A stretch of DNA of 64,000 bases from JAAYCI01 sp031548875 (GTDB taxonomy: Bacteria > Bacillota > Clostridia > Oscillospirales > Ruminococcaceae): the NCBI GenBank assembly GCA_031548875.1, contig JAVBQQ010000015.1:1-64000 (forward strand), in the 5' to 3' direction. The position numbers were made by a program, and so were the translations under genes. Numbering within the stretch: position 1 is the first letter of the stretch; each line of letters begins with the position of its first letter. Of the stretch, positions 42,773-51,142 are shown piece by piece. The notes beneath the pieces are model-generated. The model had not been told where the DNA came from and did not search any database. It saw only the letters and a program-made list of their open reading frames with translations.

Positions 42773-44053
42773 ATGCAGCGTTCGTGGAGGAGATGGTACG
42801 ACCCATACTGGCTCAGCTTACTTGCCTGTGCGGTGTTTGTTGTGTTTGCGTTTTTTGTGGACACACCGGGCGACATCCTGGCCGGGTTTGGGCGCATCCT
42901 TACCTCGCGCAGCCTGCTGAACACCGATTATGTGGTGGTGGGCGGTCTTGGGGCCACCTTCCTGAACGTGGGGCTTACCGGGGCGCTGGGCGTCCTGCTG
43001 CTGAAGGCGGCGGGCAGCCGCCCCAACGGCGCCAATATCATGGCCGTCTGGCTCACAATCGGGTTTGCCTTTTTTGGCAAGAACCTGCTGAACGGCCTGC
43101 CCATCCACCTTGGCGTGTTCCTTTATTCGAGCTACCAGCGCGAGCCGTTTGCCAACTACTCGCTGAACGCGATACTGGCGTCCACCCTCTCGCCGATGGT
43201 GAGCGAGTTTGCCTTCATGCACTGGCGGGGCCAGCCGGTGGACGCGCTCATAGGCGTGGCCGTAGGGATAGGCGTGGGGTTCCTGTTCCCGGTCATTGCC
43301 TCTTCGGTGACGCGCATACACGGCGGGTACCTTTTGTACAACGCCGGCCTTGCGGGCGGGGTGGTGGCCGTGCTGCTCATGGCCATCATCAGCAACGCAG
43401 GCATCGACATCACCCGCCCCACCCTGTGGAGCGAGGGCAACAACCTTGTGCTGGCCATCTTCCTGTACGCCTTTATGGGGGGCTGGATGCTATTGGCCCT
43501 GCTGGCGCCCGACCGCCCAAAAACGGCCAGGGGGGTGCGGGCCATCTTTGGGCACTCGGGGCGCCTTGTGTCTGATTACTACCTGCTGTATGGCGAATCG
43601 ACCTATGTGAACATGGGGATGTGCGGCATGCTGGGCGTGACGGTGACACTGGCGCTGGGCGCCCAGCTGAACGGGGCGACGATGGCCGGCATCTTCTCGA
43701 TGATGGCTTACGGCGCATTCGGCAAGCACCCCAAAAACTGCATCCCCGTGATGGTGGGCGCCGCTATTGCCGCCTTTTTCAATCCCCCGCCGCCCACCGA
43801 GCCGGGCAACATCCTGGCCATCCTGTTCTGCACCGGGCTTGCGCCCATTGCCGGGCAGTACGGCTGGGTGTGGGGCGCCATTGCCGGCTACCTGCACCTG
43901 GCCATCTTCAACCATGTGGGCTGGGTGACCGGGGGGCTGAACCTGTACACAAACGGCTTTACCGGCGTGTTCGTGGTCATCATCCTGCTGCCGCTCATCC
44001 AGGCGCTGAAGCGCGGACGGGACCTGCGCGCTGGGAAAGCCCCGGACGGCTAA
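42773..44053 (+). CDS. DUF1576 family membrane protein
   Basis: 426 residues with about 11 membrane helices. The whole sequence matches DUF1576 (TDYVVVGGLGATFLNVGLTG, GKNLLNGLPIHLGVFLYS, MVSEFAFMHWRGQPVDALIG, PPPTEPGNILAILFCTGLAPI). The family is a predicted transporter of unknown substrate in Firmicutes. GGGGAG with a seven-base gap supports the ATG at 42773. A TGGTATACT extended -10 lies at 42694-42701. Confidence 0.82.
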   Translation: MQRSWRRWYDPYWLSLLACAVFVVFAFFVDTPGDILAGFGRILTSRSLLNTDYVVVGGLGATFLNVGLTGALGVLLLKAAGSRPNGANIMAVWLTIGFAFFGKNLLNGLPIHLGVFLYSSYQREPFANYSLNAILASTLSPMVSEFAFMHWRGQPVDALIGVAVGIGVGFLFPVIASSVTRIHGGYLLYNAGLAGGVVAVLLMAIISNAGIDITRPTLWSEGNNLVLAIFLYAFMGGWMLLALLAPDRPKTARGVRAIFGHSGRLVSDYYLLYGESTYVNMGMCGMLGVTVTLALGAQLNGATMAGIFSMMAYGAFGKHPKNCIPVMVGAAIAAFFNPPPPTEPGNILAILFCTGLAPIAGQYGWVWGAIAGYLHLAIFNHVGWVTGGLNLYTNGFTGVFVVIILLPLIQALKRGRDLRAGKAPDG

Positions 44054-44091
44054 CTGTCCGCAAAATGTCCCCTATACACAGGAGGTGCCCG

Positions 44092-44448
44092 ATGAAACTC
44101 AAGCTGCAAAAGAACATGCGCATCCTGGCTGATATGATGGGCTATTGCTACCATCTGGGCGGCAGCCACTTTTCGATGGATATGGACCTTCGGCCCGAGT
44201 GTACGCGCATCAGCCTGTGCACCGAGGTGGACGGCCTGCCAGACGGGGAGGTGGCCCGCATGCGCGATACGCTGAACATCCCGCGGCAGAGGGACATGGA
44301 GCAGAACTACTGGAACGTGAGCGGCGGCGAGGAGACGGGGGATGAGCTGCTGTTGGTGGGCGTGATGGTAGACGAGGCGCAGGTGCGGTACGAAGAGGGG
44401 CGCCTGTGTGTGGAGCTTGTGCGTCGGCACTATTCCCGGGAGGAATGA
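44092..44448 (+). CDS. Conserved hypothetical protein
   Basis: 118 residues, soluble, no signal peptide. I do not recognise the family; the sequence (MLKLQ-type start with NMRILADMMGYCYHLGGSHFS, then a two-strand region around VDGLPDGEVARMRDTLNIP) looks like a small alpha/beta protein. AGGAGG lies eight bases ahead of the ATG at 44092. It is 38 bases past the DUF1576 stop and 64 bases before tagI, so it is probably part of the same transcript. Confidence 0.65.
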   Translation: MKLKLQKNMRILADMMGYCYHLGGSHFSMDMDLRPECTRISLCTEVDGLPDGEVARMRDTLNIPRQRDMEQNYWNVSGGEETGDELLLVGVMVDEAQVRYEEGRLCVELVRRHYSREE

Positions 44449-44512
44449 GCGCCGGAGTGCGGCGCGTGACGGAAAAAGGGGGGGTCTTTCCCTTGGAGAG
44501 AGGATGGTAACT

Positions 44513-45085
44513 ATGCCGGACAAACAACGTTGCCCCTGGGTGCGGGACGAGCTGGAGCGCGCCTACCACGACACCGAATGGGGTGTGCCGGAGCACGACG
44601 ACGCAAAGCTGTTCGAGCTGCTCATCCTAGAGGGGATGCAGGCCGGCCTCTCGTGGAACATCATCCTGAAAAAACGGGAGAACATGCGCCGCGCGTTCGA
44701 CGGGTTCGACCCGGTGCGCATCGCCGCCTACGGCGATGCAAAAAAGGCGGCGCTTTTGCAGGACGCGGGCATCATACGCAACCGGCGCAAGATAGACGCG
44801 CTGGTGGTGAACGCCCGCGCCTTTTTGCAGGTGCAGGAGGAGTTTGGCAGTTTTGACGCCTTTTTGTGGCGCTTTGTGGACGGGAAGCCGATACGCAACG
44901 CCTGGCATACGGCGGAGCAGGTGCCCGCCACCAGCGCCCTGAGCGACGCACTGAGCCGGGAGCTGGCAAAACGGGGGTTCAAGTTCGTGGGGTCCACCAT
45001 CTGCTACTCATACCTGCAGGCGGCCGGCCTGGTGGACGACCACCTGACCAGCTGCGATTTTTACGGGGGGAATCGGCGCGCATGA
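44513..45085 (+). CDS. tag: DNA-3-methyladenine glycosylase I
   Basis: 190 residues of the TagI family. Signs are the zinc-binding CPWVRDELERAYHDTEWG start, FELLILEGMQAGLSWNIILKKR, and the end KFVGSTICYSYLQAAGLVDDH...SCDFY. The enzyme removes 3-methyladenine from alkylated DNA. GGAGAGAGG nine bases before the ATG at 44513 supports it over the ATG at 44504. Its stop overlaps the next start (ATGA). Confidence 0.93.
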   Translation: MPDKQRCPWVRDELERAYHDTEWGVPEHDDAKLFELLILEGMQAGLSWNIILKKRENMRRAFDGFDPVRIAAYGDAKKAALLQDAGIIRNRRKIDALVVNARAFLQVQEEFGSFDAFLWRFVDGKPIRNAWHTAEQVPATSALSDALSRELAKRGFKFVGSTICYSYLQAAGLVDDHLTSCDFYGGNRRA

Positions 45086-45726
45086 AATTGTTCCTCACAG
45101 GGCCGTCCGGCGCGGGCAAGACGACCATCGTAAACGAGTGCGCCGCGCTGTGGCAGGCTGCTGGGCGCGGCGGGCTGCTGGGCTTTCGCACCTTTAAAGA
45201 GCAGCCGCCCCTGATGCCGGTGGCAGGCGAGGGAAGCCGCTCTGCCCAAGCTGCGGCATCCGCCGCAACTTTTGTGTGCCTGTCGGCCGCAGTGAGCGGC
45301 GCGCGCACTACGGTGGCCCGGTTTGCAGATGGCGAGAGCCGGCTGTACCCCGAGGTGTTCGACCGGGCGGGCGTGCGGCTGCTGCGCGGGGTGGGACAAG
45401 ACGCATGCGGCCTTGTGCTGATGGACGAGATTGGCTACATCGAGAGCGAAGCGCTGCTCTTCCAGCGGGAGGTGCTGCGCGTGCTGGCGCTGCCGGTACC
45501 GGTATTGGGCGTGCTGCGGGACAAACCCACCCCGTTCCTGGACGCCCTGCGCGCACGGGAAGACCTGACGGTGGTGCGGGTGGAAGAAGGCACGCGGCAG
45601 CAGGCGCGCGCCGCCTGCCTTGCGCACCTGGGCCTGCCGGGACAGGAAGCGGGCGAAGAATTGAATCACCGCCGCGGGTATGATAGAATGGAGCGAACGA
45701 ATAGTACGAGGGAAAGCGGGGCCTGA
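45082..45726 (+). CDS. THEP1-type NTPase
   Basis: 214 residues. A P-loop (LTGPSGAGKTT) at the N-terminus and Walker B LVLMDEIGYIE in the middle match the nucleoside-triphosphatase THEP1 family (PF03266-type). VLGVLRDKPTPFLDAL is also typical. The cellular role is unknown. It overlaps tag (ATGA) and the DUF1538 gene (TGATG), so the three are one translationally coupled operon. Confidence 0.82.
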   Translation: MKLFLTGPSGAGKTTIVNECAALWQAAGRGGLLGFRTFKEQPPLMPVAGEGSRSAQAAASAATFVCLSAAVSGARTTVARFADGESRLYPEVFDRAGVRLLRGVGQDACGLVLMDEIGYIESEALLFQREVLRVLALPVPVLGVLRDKPTPFLDALRAREDLTVVRVEEGTRQQARAACLAHLGLPGQEAGEELNHRRGYDRMERTNSTRESGA

Positions 45727-47264
45727 TGAGAAAGAAGCTACTTGAAAAATTGAAGGAATCTGTACAGGCGGTATTGCCCATCGGCGTTATTATCGTCATT
45801 CTGCATTTCACCATCGCCCCCATGCCGCTGGGCACACTGGCGCTTATGCTGACGGGCATGGTGCTGCTCATCATCGGGCTTACGCTGTTTTCCATCGGCA
45901 CCGAGCTTGCCATGATGCCCATGGGCGAGCACATCGGCTCGGCGCTTATCCGCACAAAGCGGCTGTCCATTGTCGTGATATGCCTGTTTATATTTGGTTT
46001 TGCCGTTACGGCCGCGGAGCCGGACCTGAGCGTGCTGGCAAACCAGGTGGCGTCCATCCCGAACACCCAGCTCATCATAGGCATCTCTGTGGGTGTGGGC
46101 GTATTCCTTGTGGTAGCCACGCTGCGCATCCTCTTCCGCTGGCCGTTGGGGCGTCTGCTGGTCGTTTTGTATCTGGCGGCGTTTATATTTGCCAGCTTTT
46201 CGCTTGATTATGTGTCGGTGGCGTTTGACGCCGCGGCCATCACCACCGGGCCCATTACGGTGCCCTTCCTGCTGGCCGTGGGCGCGGGTTTTGCGTCCAT
46301 CATGGCCGGGCGAAACGCCAACGAGGACACCTTCGGCATCTGCGCCGTATGCTCGGTGGGGCCCATCCTGGCCGTGCTGTTACTGGGGCTGTTCTTCGAC
46401 CCGTCCAACAACAGCTATATCACCCAGCCGGACACCTCAGTGGCCGGGGCGCGGGAGCTGGTGGCTCTGTTCGGCCACGGGCTGATAGACACCTTTTTTG
46501 AGGTGGTGATGATCCTGCTGCCCATCGTGGTCATCTTCCTGGTGTTCCAGGTGGCGCGGTTGCGCCTTTCCAGAACAGAGCTGGTGAAGATCTTCGTGGG
46601 CCTTGCCTACCTGCTGGTGGGCCTCACCGTCTTCCTCGCCGGCGTCAACCTTGGTTTTATGCCGGCGGCAAAGTTCCTGGGCGAGACGATGGGGGCATTG
46701 TCCTTCAACTGGATCCTGCCCATCCTCTGCCTTGTCATCGGCGCGTGCGTGGTGCTGGCCGAACCGGCCGTGCACGTGATGACCCACCAGGTGGAGGAGG
46801 TGACCAGCGGCGCCATATCGCGCGGGGTGATGCTGGCCGGCATGGCCGTGGGCGTGGGGCTGGCCATGTGCCTTGCCATGCTGCGCATGCTGTTGGGCAT
46901 CCCCATCCTGGCCATCCTGCTGCCGGGGTACATCCTGGCGCTGGCGCTCACCTTCTTTGTGCCCCGCATCTTCGTGGGCATCGGGTTCGACTCGGGCGGT
47001 GTGGCTGCCGGCGCCATGAGTGCGGCGTTCGTGCTGCCGTTCACCATCGGGGTGTGCACGGCGCTGGGGGGCAATGTGATCACCGATGCGTTTGGCGTGG
47101 TGGGCATGATCTCGATGATGCCGCCCATCACGATACAGCTGATGGGCCTTGTGTATAAGGCCAAGTTGCGCAGGGCGGCCAAGCGCGAAGCGCTGGAGGA
47201 AGAGGAGGCTATCCTGGAGACGGAGGGCTTTGGCGGGGACGACCCGACGGTGTCGGGGCTGTAA
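45726..47264 (+). CDS. DUF1538 family membrane protein
   Basis: 512 residues with two DUF1538 repeats, each of about six helices (SVQAVLPIGVIIVILHF; MGEHIGSALIRTKRL; AVGAGFASIMAGRNANEDTFGI; then LAEPAVHVMTHQVEEVTSG and GVCTALGGNVITDAFGVVG). The family is a predicted transporter of unknown substrate, often next to PII-like proteins. The start overlaps the previous stop, and the PII-like gene follows after 50 bases. Confidence 0.85.
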   Translation: MRKKLLEKLKESVQAVLPIGVIIVILHFTIAPMPLGTLALMLTGMVLLIIGLTLFSIGTELAMMPMGEHIGSALIRTKRLSIVVICLFIFGFAVTAAEPDLSVLANQVASIPNTQLIIGISVGVGVFLVVATLRILFRWPLGRLLVVLYLAAFIFASFSLDYVSVAFDAAAITTGPITVPFLLAVGAGFASIMAGRNANEDTFGICAVCSVGPILAVLLLGLFFDPSNNSYITQPDTSVAGARELVALFGHGLIDTFFEVVMILLPIVVIFLVFQVARLRLSRTELVKIFVGLAYLLVGLTVFLAGVNLGFMPAAKFLGETMGALSFNWILPILCLVIGACVVLAEPAVHVMTHQVEEVTSGAISRGVMLAGMAVGVGLAMCLAMLRMLLGIPILAILLPGYILALALTFFVPRIFVGIGFDSGGVAAGAMSAAFVLPFTIGVCTALGGNVITDAFGVVGMISMMPPITIQLMGLVYKAKLRRAAKREALEEEEAILETEGFGGDDPTVSGL

Positions 47265-47314
47265 ACAGGTTGCTGCAAAAACCGTGTCTGCATCGAACAC
47301 AGGAGGAAAGTGGC

Positions 47315-48073
47315 ATGGAGTTGCCGGGGATCGACAAGGAGCAATTGCGCATGAAGGTGCGCGCCAGTTTGGAGGGGCAGCCATTCCAACCGCCCGCCAT
47401 GAACCTGCTGGGCGTGGTGTTCGACAGGGAGCGCGCCCCGCAGGTGCAGCAGGTGATGGAGGCGCAGCACGTCTTTTTGAGTATGCTTGCGCTGGGGCGC
47501 GGCACGGCGAACAACCGCATCCTGGGTTTTTTGGGCCTGGGCGAGAGCGAGAAGGCCGTGCTGTTGTCCATCCTGCCGGAACTGAAGGCCCGAGCGGCCA
47601 TGCAGGGGCTGGACAAGATGTTGGATTTTTCGCGCCCGGGGCACGGTGTTTCGTTCATCTGCCCGGTGAGCGAGGGTTGTTACCACAAGGTGGTGCACAC
47701 GGGGCCCACAGATAAAGAGGGAGATACCATGCAATCGCAATCGGAGTTTGACCTGATTATCGTAGTGACCAGCCGCGGCTACACGGAGGACGTGATGGAA
47801 GCCGCGCGCGCGGCCGGGGCCACCGGTGGCACGGTCATCCACGCGCGGGGCTGTGGCAGCGCCGCGGAGAAGTTCTTCGGCATCACCATCCAGCCCGAGA
47901 AGGAGCTGGTTTTCATCCTGTCCAAGGCCGAGGGCAGCTGCGCCATCATGGAGTCGATCTCCCAGAATGCGGGGCCCGGCACCGACGCGAACGCCGTCTC
48001 GTTCTCGCTGCCGGCGTCGCACGTGCGGGGCATTGGCCTGGATGTGCCGGACGAGATCGCCAGGGGGAAGTGA
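47315..48073 (+). CDS. Tandem PII-like nitrogen/metabolite sensor protein
   Basis: 252 residues with two PII-like domains. The first (about 20-135) includes NLLGVVFDRERAPQVQQVM and ANNRILGFLGLGESEKAVL; the second (about 145-250) includes FDLIIVVTSRGYTEDVMEAA, GATGGTVIHARGCGSAAEKF and ELVFILSKAEGSCAIMESI. PII proteins bind nucleotides and gate transporters. Here it is 50 bases after a DUF1538 gene, so it likely controls that membrane protein. AGGAGG eight bases ahead supports the ATG at 47315. Confidence 0.8.
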   Translation: MELPGIDKEQLRMKVRASLEGQPFQPPAMNLLGVVFDRERAPQVQQVMEAQHVFLSMLALGRGTANNRILGFLGLGESEKAVLLSILPELKARAAMQGLDKMLDFSRPGHGVSFICPVSEGCYHKVVHTGPTDKEGDTMQSQSEFDLIIVVTSRGYTEDVMEAARAAGATGGTVIHARGCGSAAEKFFGITIQPEKELVFILSKAEGSCAIMESISQNAGPGTDANAVSFSLPASHVRGIGLDVPDEIARGK

Positions 48074-48115
48074 GGGCCGGTATGCGCGCCGCCCGGATAT
48101 GCGCGGCGCGTGGCC

Positions 48116-48144
48116 TTGACAGGGCCGGGGCGATGTGATAGGTT
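48116..48144 (+). promoter_or_regulatory. Promoter of the ilvA leader
   Basis: TTGACA (48116-48121), a 17-base spacer and TAGGTT (48139-48144). A GC-rich hairpin (CGCGCCGC at 48085 with GCGGCGCG at 48103) just upstream may end the previous operon. Confidence 0.6.
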
Positions 48145-48150
48145 TTTAGT

Positions 48151-48326
48151 ACATTCAGGCGCGCGCCTTTAAAATGGGGAGCGCGCCCCAAAAGGACAGC
48201 TGCCGTGAAGTGGCCGCGGTGCGAGCGCGCGGCGCGCGGAATGGTACCGCGGGGAATCCGTCCTCGTCTCCATGGGAGCGCGTCTCCCGGGATGCGGGGA
48301 TTTTTTTTGCCGGAAGGATGTTTGCC
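48151..48326 (+). promoter_or_regulatory. T-box riboswitch ahead of ilvA (compact)
   Basis: The T-box core TGGTACCGCGG lies at 48242-48252. A CGTCCTCGTC region and a GC-rich terminator with an eight-T run follow at 48301-48308. The segment 48185-48235, with GGTGCGAGC, resembles the distal part of Stem I. The leader has only about 90 bases between the likely transcription start and the T-box, so it is shorter than usual. It would raise ilvA expression when a cognate tRNA is uncharged. I could not assign the specifier codon. Confidence 0.75.
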
Positions 48327-49556
48327 ATGCCCATCACACTGGACAAGATCTACCACGCGGCCTATGTGCTGAAGGAGGTCGCCCGCAAGACGGACCTGAT
48401 TGCCGCGCCCGACCTGTGCAAAGGCGGCGGCGTGTGGCTGAAGACCGAAAACTTACAGGTGACCGGTTCATTCAAGCTGCGCGGCGCGTATTACAAGATC
48501 AGCCAGCTTTCAGACGAGGAGAAGGCCCGGGGGGTGATTGCCTGCTCGGCGGGCAACCACGCCCAGGGTGTGGCGCTGGCCGCCGCCCAAAGCGGCATCC
48601 CGGCGCTCATCTGCATACCGGACTCGGCCCCCATCTCCAAGATAGAGGCCACCAAACGCTATGGCGCCGAGGTCATGCTTGTGCCGGGTAGCTACGACGA
48701 CGCCTACCTGCGCGCCGTGCAGCTGCAGGCGGAGCGGGGGCTTGCGTTCATCCACCCGTTTGACGACGAGAACGTCATCGCCGGGCAGGGGACCATCGGC
48801 TTGGAGATATTAGACCAGATGCCGGACGTGGAAGCCGTTGTGGTGCCGGTGGGCGGCGGCGGCCTTGCCAGCGGCGTGGCGTTCGCCATCAAGAGCCTGC
48901 GGCCCGAGTGCAAGGTATACGGCGTGCAGGCCGCGAACGCCCCCTCCATGCTGGAGAGCGTGCGCGAGGGGAAACTCCTTGCGCTGGAGTCCTGCGCCAC
49001 CTTTGCCGACGGCATTGCCGTGAAGCAGCCGGGCGAGCTGACGTTTGAACTGGTGCGCCAATATGTGGACGATGTCGTAGCGGTGAGCGAGGACGAGGTG
49101 GCCAGCGCCATCCTGACGTTGATGGAGCGGCAGAAGCTGGTGGGCGAGGGGGCCGGGGCCGTGGCCATCGCTGCGGCCATGTTCGAAAAGCTGCCCCTTG
49201 CCGGCAAAAAGACCGTCTGCCTTTTGTCCGGCGGCAACATCGACGTGAACATCCTCTCCCGGGTCATCACACGGGGGCTGGTGATGAGCGGTCGCAACGC
49301 CAACCTCACCATCGCCCTCATCGACAAACCCGGCCAGCTGGAGGGCGTGTCCCGCACCATCGCCGAGTGCGGCGGCAACGTGGTGAGCGTGCAGTACGAC
49401 CGCTCGGACCCCAACATGGCCATTAACAGCTGTTACCTCACGCTGGCGCTGGAAACGCGCGACCACGCGCACATCGCACAGATCGAGCAGGGGCTGACGA
49501 GGGCCGGCTTTGACGTGCGCCAGGCGGCGTATACGGGCGGAGATTGCGGCTGTTGA
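48327..49556 (+). CDS. ilvA: Threonine ammonia-lyase with ACT domain
   Basis: 409 residues. The PLP lysine lies in GSFKLRGAYYK. The substrate loop AGNHAQGVA and the phosphate loop VPVGGGGLASG are present. The C-terminal 75 residues (RNANLTIALIDKPGQLEGVS, VVSVQYDRSDPNM) are an ACT-type regulatory domain. It converts threonine to 2-oxobutyrate, the first step of isoleucine synthesis; the length is that of the shorter TdcB-like form. GGAAGG leaves nine bases to the ATG at 48327 but none to the ATG at 48318. It is T-box controlled. Confidence 0.93.
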   Translation: MPITLDKIYHAAYVLKEVARKTDLIAAPDLCKGGGVWLKTENLQVTGSFKLRGAYYKISQLSDEEKARGVIACSAGNHAQGVALAAAQSGIPALICIPDSAPISKIEATKRYGAEVMLVPGSYDDAYLRAVQLQAERGLAFIHPFDDENVIAGQGTIGLEILDQMPDVEAVVVPVGGGGLASGVAFAIKSLRPECKVYGVQAANAPSMLESVREGKLLALESCATFADGIAVKQPGELTFELVRQYVDDVVAVSEDEVASAILTLMERQKLVGEGAGAVAIAAAMFEKLPLAGKKTVCLLSGGNIDVNILSRVITRGLVMSGRNANLTIALIDKPGQLEGVSRTIAECGGNVVSVQYDRSDPNMAINSCYLTLALETRDHAHIAQIEQGLTRAGFDVRQAAYTGGDCGC

Positions 49557-49561
49557 ATGCA

Positions 49562-49637
49562 GCTGGGGAGTGTGGCCTCTTGGTGTGCGATTCGGCTTGC
49601 GGCTGACGATAACCTTATGTGTACCCGCTCCCCCGGC
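49562..49637 (+). repeat. Structured intergenic repeat, shortened copy B
   Basis: It starts six bases past the ilvA stop. The right half carries the shared motifs GCGATTCGGCTTGCGGCTGA and CTTATG. The arms GCTGGGGAG... (from 49562) and ...CTCCCCCGGC (to 49637) still pair, with a small bulge. About 45 inner bases found in copies A and C are missing. Confidence 0.65.
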
Positions 49638-49711
49638 ACTTGTGCGTTTTCGGGCACTCTGTTCTGCGGAAAAGCGAATGCTGCGGTTCAAAAAAAGGAC
49701 GGTGGACAAAG

Positions 49712-50935
49712 ATGAGTGAAAAACAGGCTCTCAAGCAGGCCTGCACACGGCTGCACGCGCTGGCACTTTTCCGGGAGTTGCTGGAGGACACCGTGCTGGC
49801 GCGCTTCCTTGCGTTGCTGGACGCATTGGACGGCCCCGCCCCCGCAAGGGTGGACCGATACTGCGCCTTTGTAGCCGCGCTGTACGAGGAGGGGGGAGAC
49901 CTGGGCGCCCTCCTGCTGCGGCGTGTATTGGAGAGCGAGAACCCCGCCGTGCGCGCCATCGGACGCCGGGAGGAACTGCCCCGCTTCATGCAGAAAAGCC
50001 TGGACGAGGAGCTGGCCACCTTCACGATGGTGGCAAAGCTGGCCCCGCCCGACCTTGCGCAGGCGGCCGGGGGCGCCGTCGCCCTGCCTTCCTTCCTGAA
50101 CACCGGGGCGGATTTTGGAGCGGTGTACACCCGCCGCCTGGCCGAGATCGCCATCCGCGGCTACGGCATCTTTGCCAGCTACCATATGTTCACGCTGGAC
50201 GGGGCGGGCGCCGTGACGCCGGTAAAGAACCCCGACCCGCAGCGCCTTGCGGACCTGACCGGCTACGAAAAAGAGCGGGAGCAGGTAGTCATCAATACCC
50301 GGGCGCTGCTGAAGGGCCTGCCGGCGGGCAATATCCTGCTGTATGGCGACGCTGGCACCGGCAAGAGCAGCACGGTGAAGGCGATTGGCAACGAGTACCA
50401 CGAGCGCGGCCTGCGGCTTTTGGAGATACGCAAGGACCAGATCTACCGCATCCCGCAGCTGATGGACCAGCTTGCCGACAACCCGCTCAAGTTCATCTTT
50501 TTCATCGACGATTTAAGCTTCCCCTCCGACGACGCGGACTTCACCGCACTTAAGGCCATCCTGGAGGGCAACGTGGCGGCCCGGCCGCGCAACATCGTGG
50601 TGTACGCCACCAGCAACCGGCGCCACATGGTGCACGAGCGCCACGCCGACCGGCAGGATGAGATGAACCTGGCCGACACGCTGGAGGAGGAGGCGAGCCT
50701 GGCCGCCCGTTTCGGCCTTACGGTCACCTTCCTGAAGCCCGACCGTGAGCTGTTTACCGACATTGTGGCAAAGCTGGCCGAGGAGTACAACCTGCGCACC
50801 CCCACAGGAGAGCTGCTGGTGAAGGCGGAGGTGCACGCCCTGCGCCACGGCGGCCGCAGCCCCCGCGCCGCACGCCAGTTTGTGGAGTTTTTGAAGGCCG
50901 CCGAGGAAGCGGGCAGCGGGCTGGACAGTTTGTAG
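49712..50935 (+). CDS. DUF815 family AAA-type ATPase
   Basis: 407 residues. The C-terminal 240 residues are an ATP-binding domain with a P-loop (LLYGDAGTGKSSTVKAI), a Walker B (FIFFIDDLSFPSDD) and an arginine-rich sensor (IVVYATSNRRHMVHER). The N-terminal 170 residues are a helical segment found in the same family. The function is unknown. GGACGGTGG precedes the ATG at 49712. It lies between ilvA and ilvB and is flanked by copies B and C of the structured repeat. Confidence 0.83.
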   Translation: MSEKQALKQACTRLHALALFRELLEDTVLARFLALLDALDGPAPARVDRYCAFVAALYEEGGDLGALLLRRVLESENPAVRAIGRREELPRFMQKSLDEELATFTMVAKLAPPDLAQAAGGAVALPSFLNTGADFGAVYTRRLAEIAIRGYGIFASYHMFTLDGAGAVTPVKNPDPQRLADLTGYEKEREQVVINTRALLKGLPAGNILLYGDAGTGKSSTVKAIGNEYHERGLRLLEIRKDQIYRIPQLMDQLADNPLKFIFFIDDLSFPSDDADFTALKAILEGNVAARPRNIVVYATSNRRHMVHERHADRQDEMNLADTLEEEASLAARFGLTVTFLKPDRELFTDIVAKLAEEYNLRTPTGELLVKAEVHALRHGGRSPRAARQFVEFLKAAEEAGSGLDSL

Positions 50936-50949
50936 GTGCCAGCCTGTGT

Positions 50950-51072
50950 GCCGGGCGAACGGATACGCAACGGCCATCTACCTTCCGCGCCGCCTCGCAC
51001 ACAACGAAGGAACAATTGTATGCGATTCGGCTTGCGGCTGACAATGTCCTTATGCGCATCGGTTCGCCCGGC
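50950..51072 (+). repeat. Structured intergenic repeat, copy C
   Basis: A 123-bp element 15 bases past the ATPase stop. The left arm GCCGGGCGAACGGATACGCA (50950-50969) pairs with the right arm (51053-51072) in 18 of 20 positions. The inner helix is CCGCGCCG (50985-50992) with CGGC-TT-GCGG (51028-51037). Compared with copy A, six outer and two inner pairs have changed on both sides and still pair. Confidence 0.85.
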
Positions 51073-51107
51073 GCAAGGGCAGTCTCAAAAAACTTTTGCG
51101 CAAACGG

Positions 51108-51136
51108 TTGACAATACAGAATCTATCTACTATAAT
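51108..51136 (+). promoter_or_regulatory. Promoter of the ilvBNCD operon
   Basis: Perfect consensus: TTGACA (51108-51113), a 17-base spacer and TATAAT (51131-51136). It starts 36 bases after repeat copy C and about 405 bases before ilvB. Confidence 0.92.
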
Positions 51137-51142
51137 AAATTC

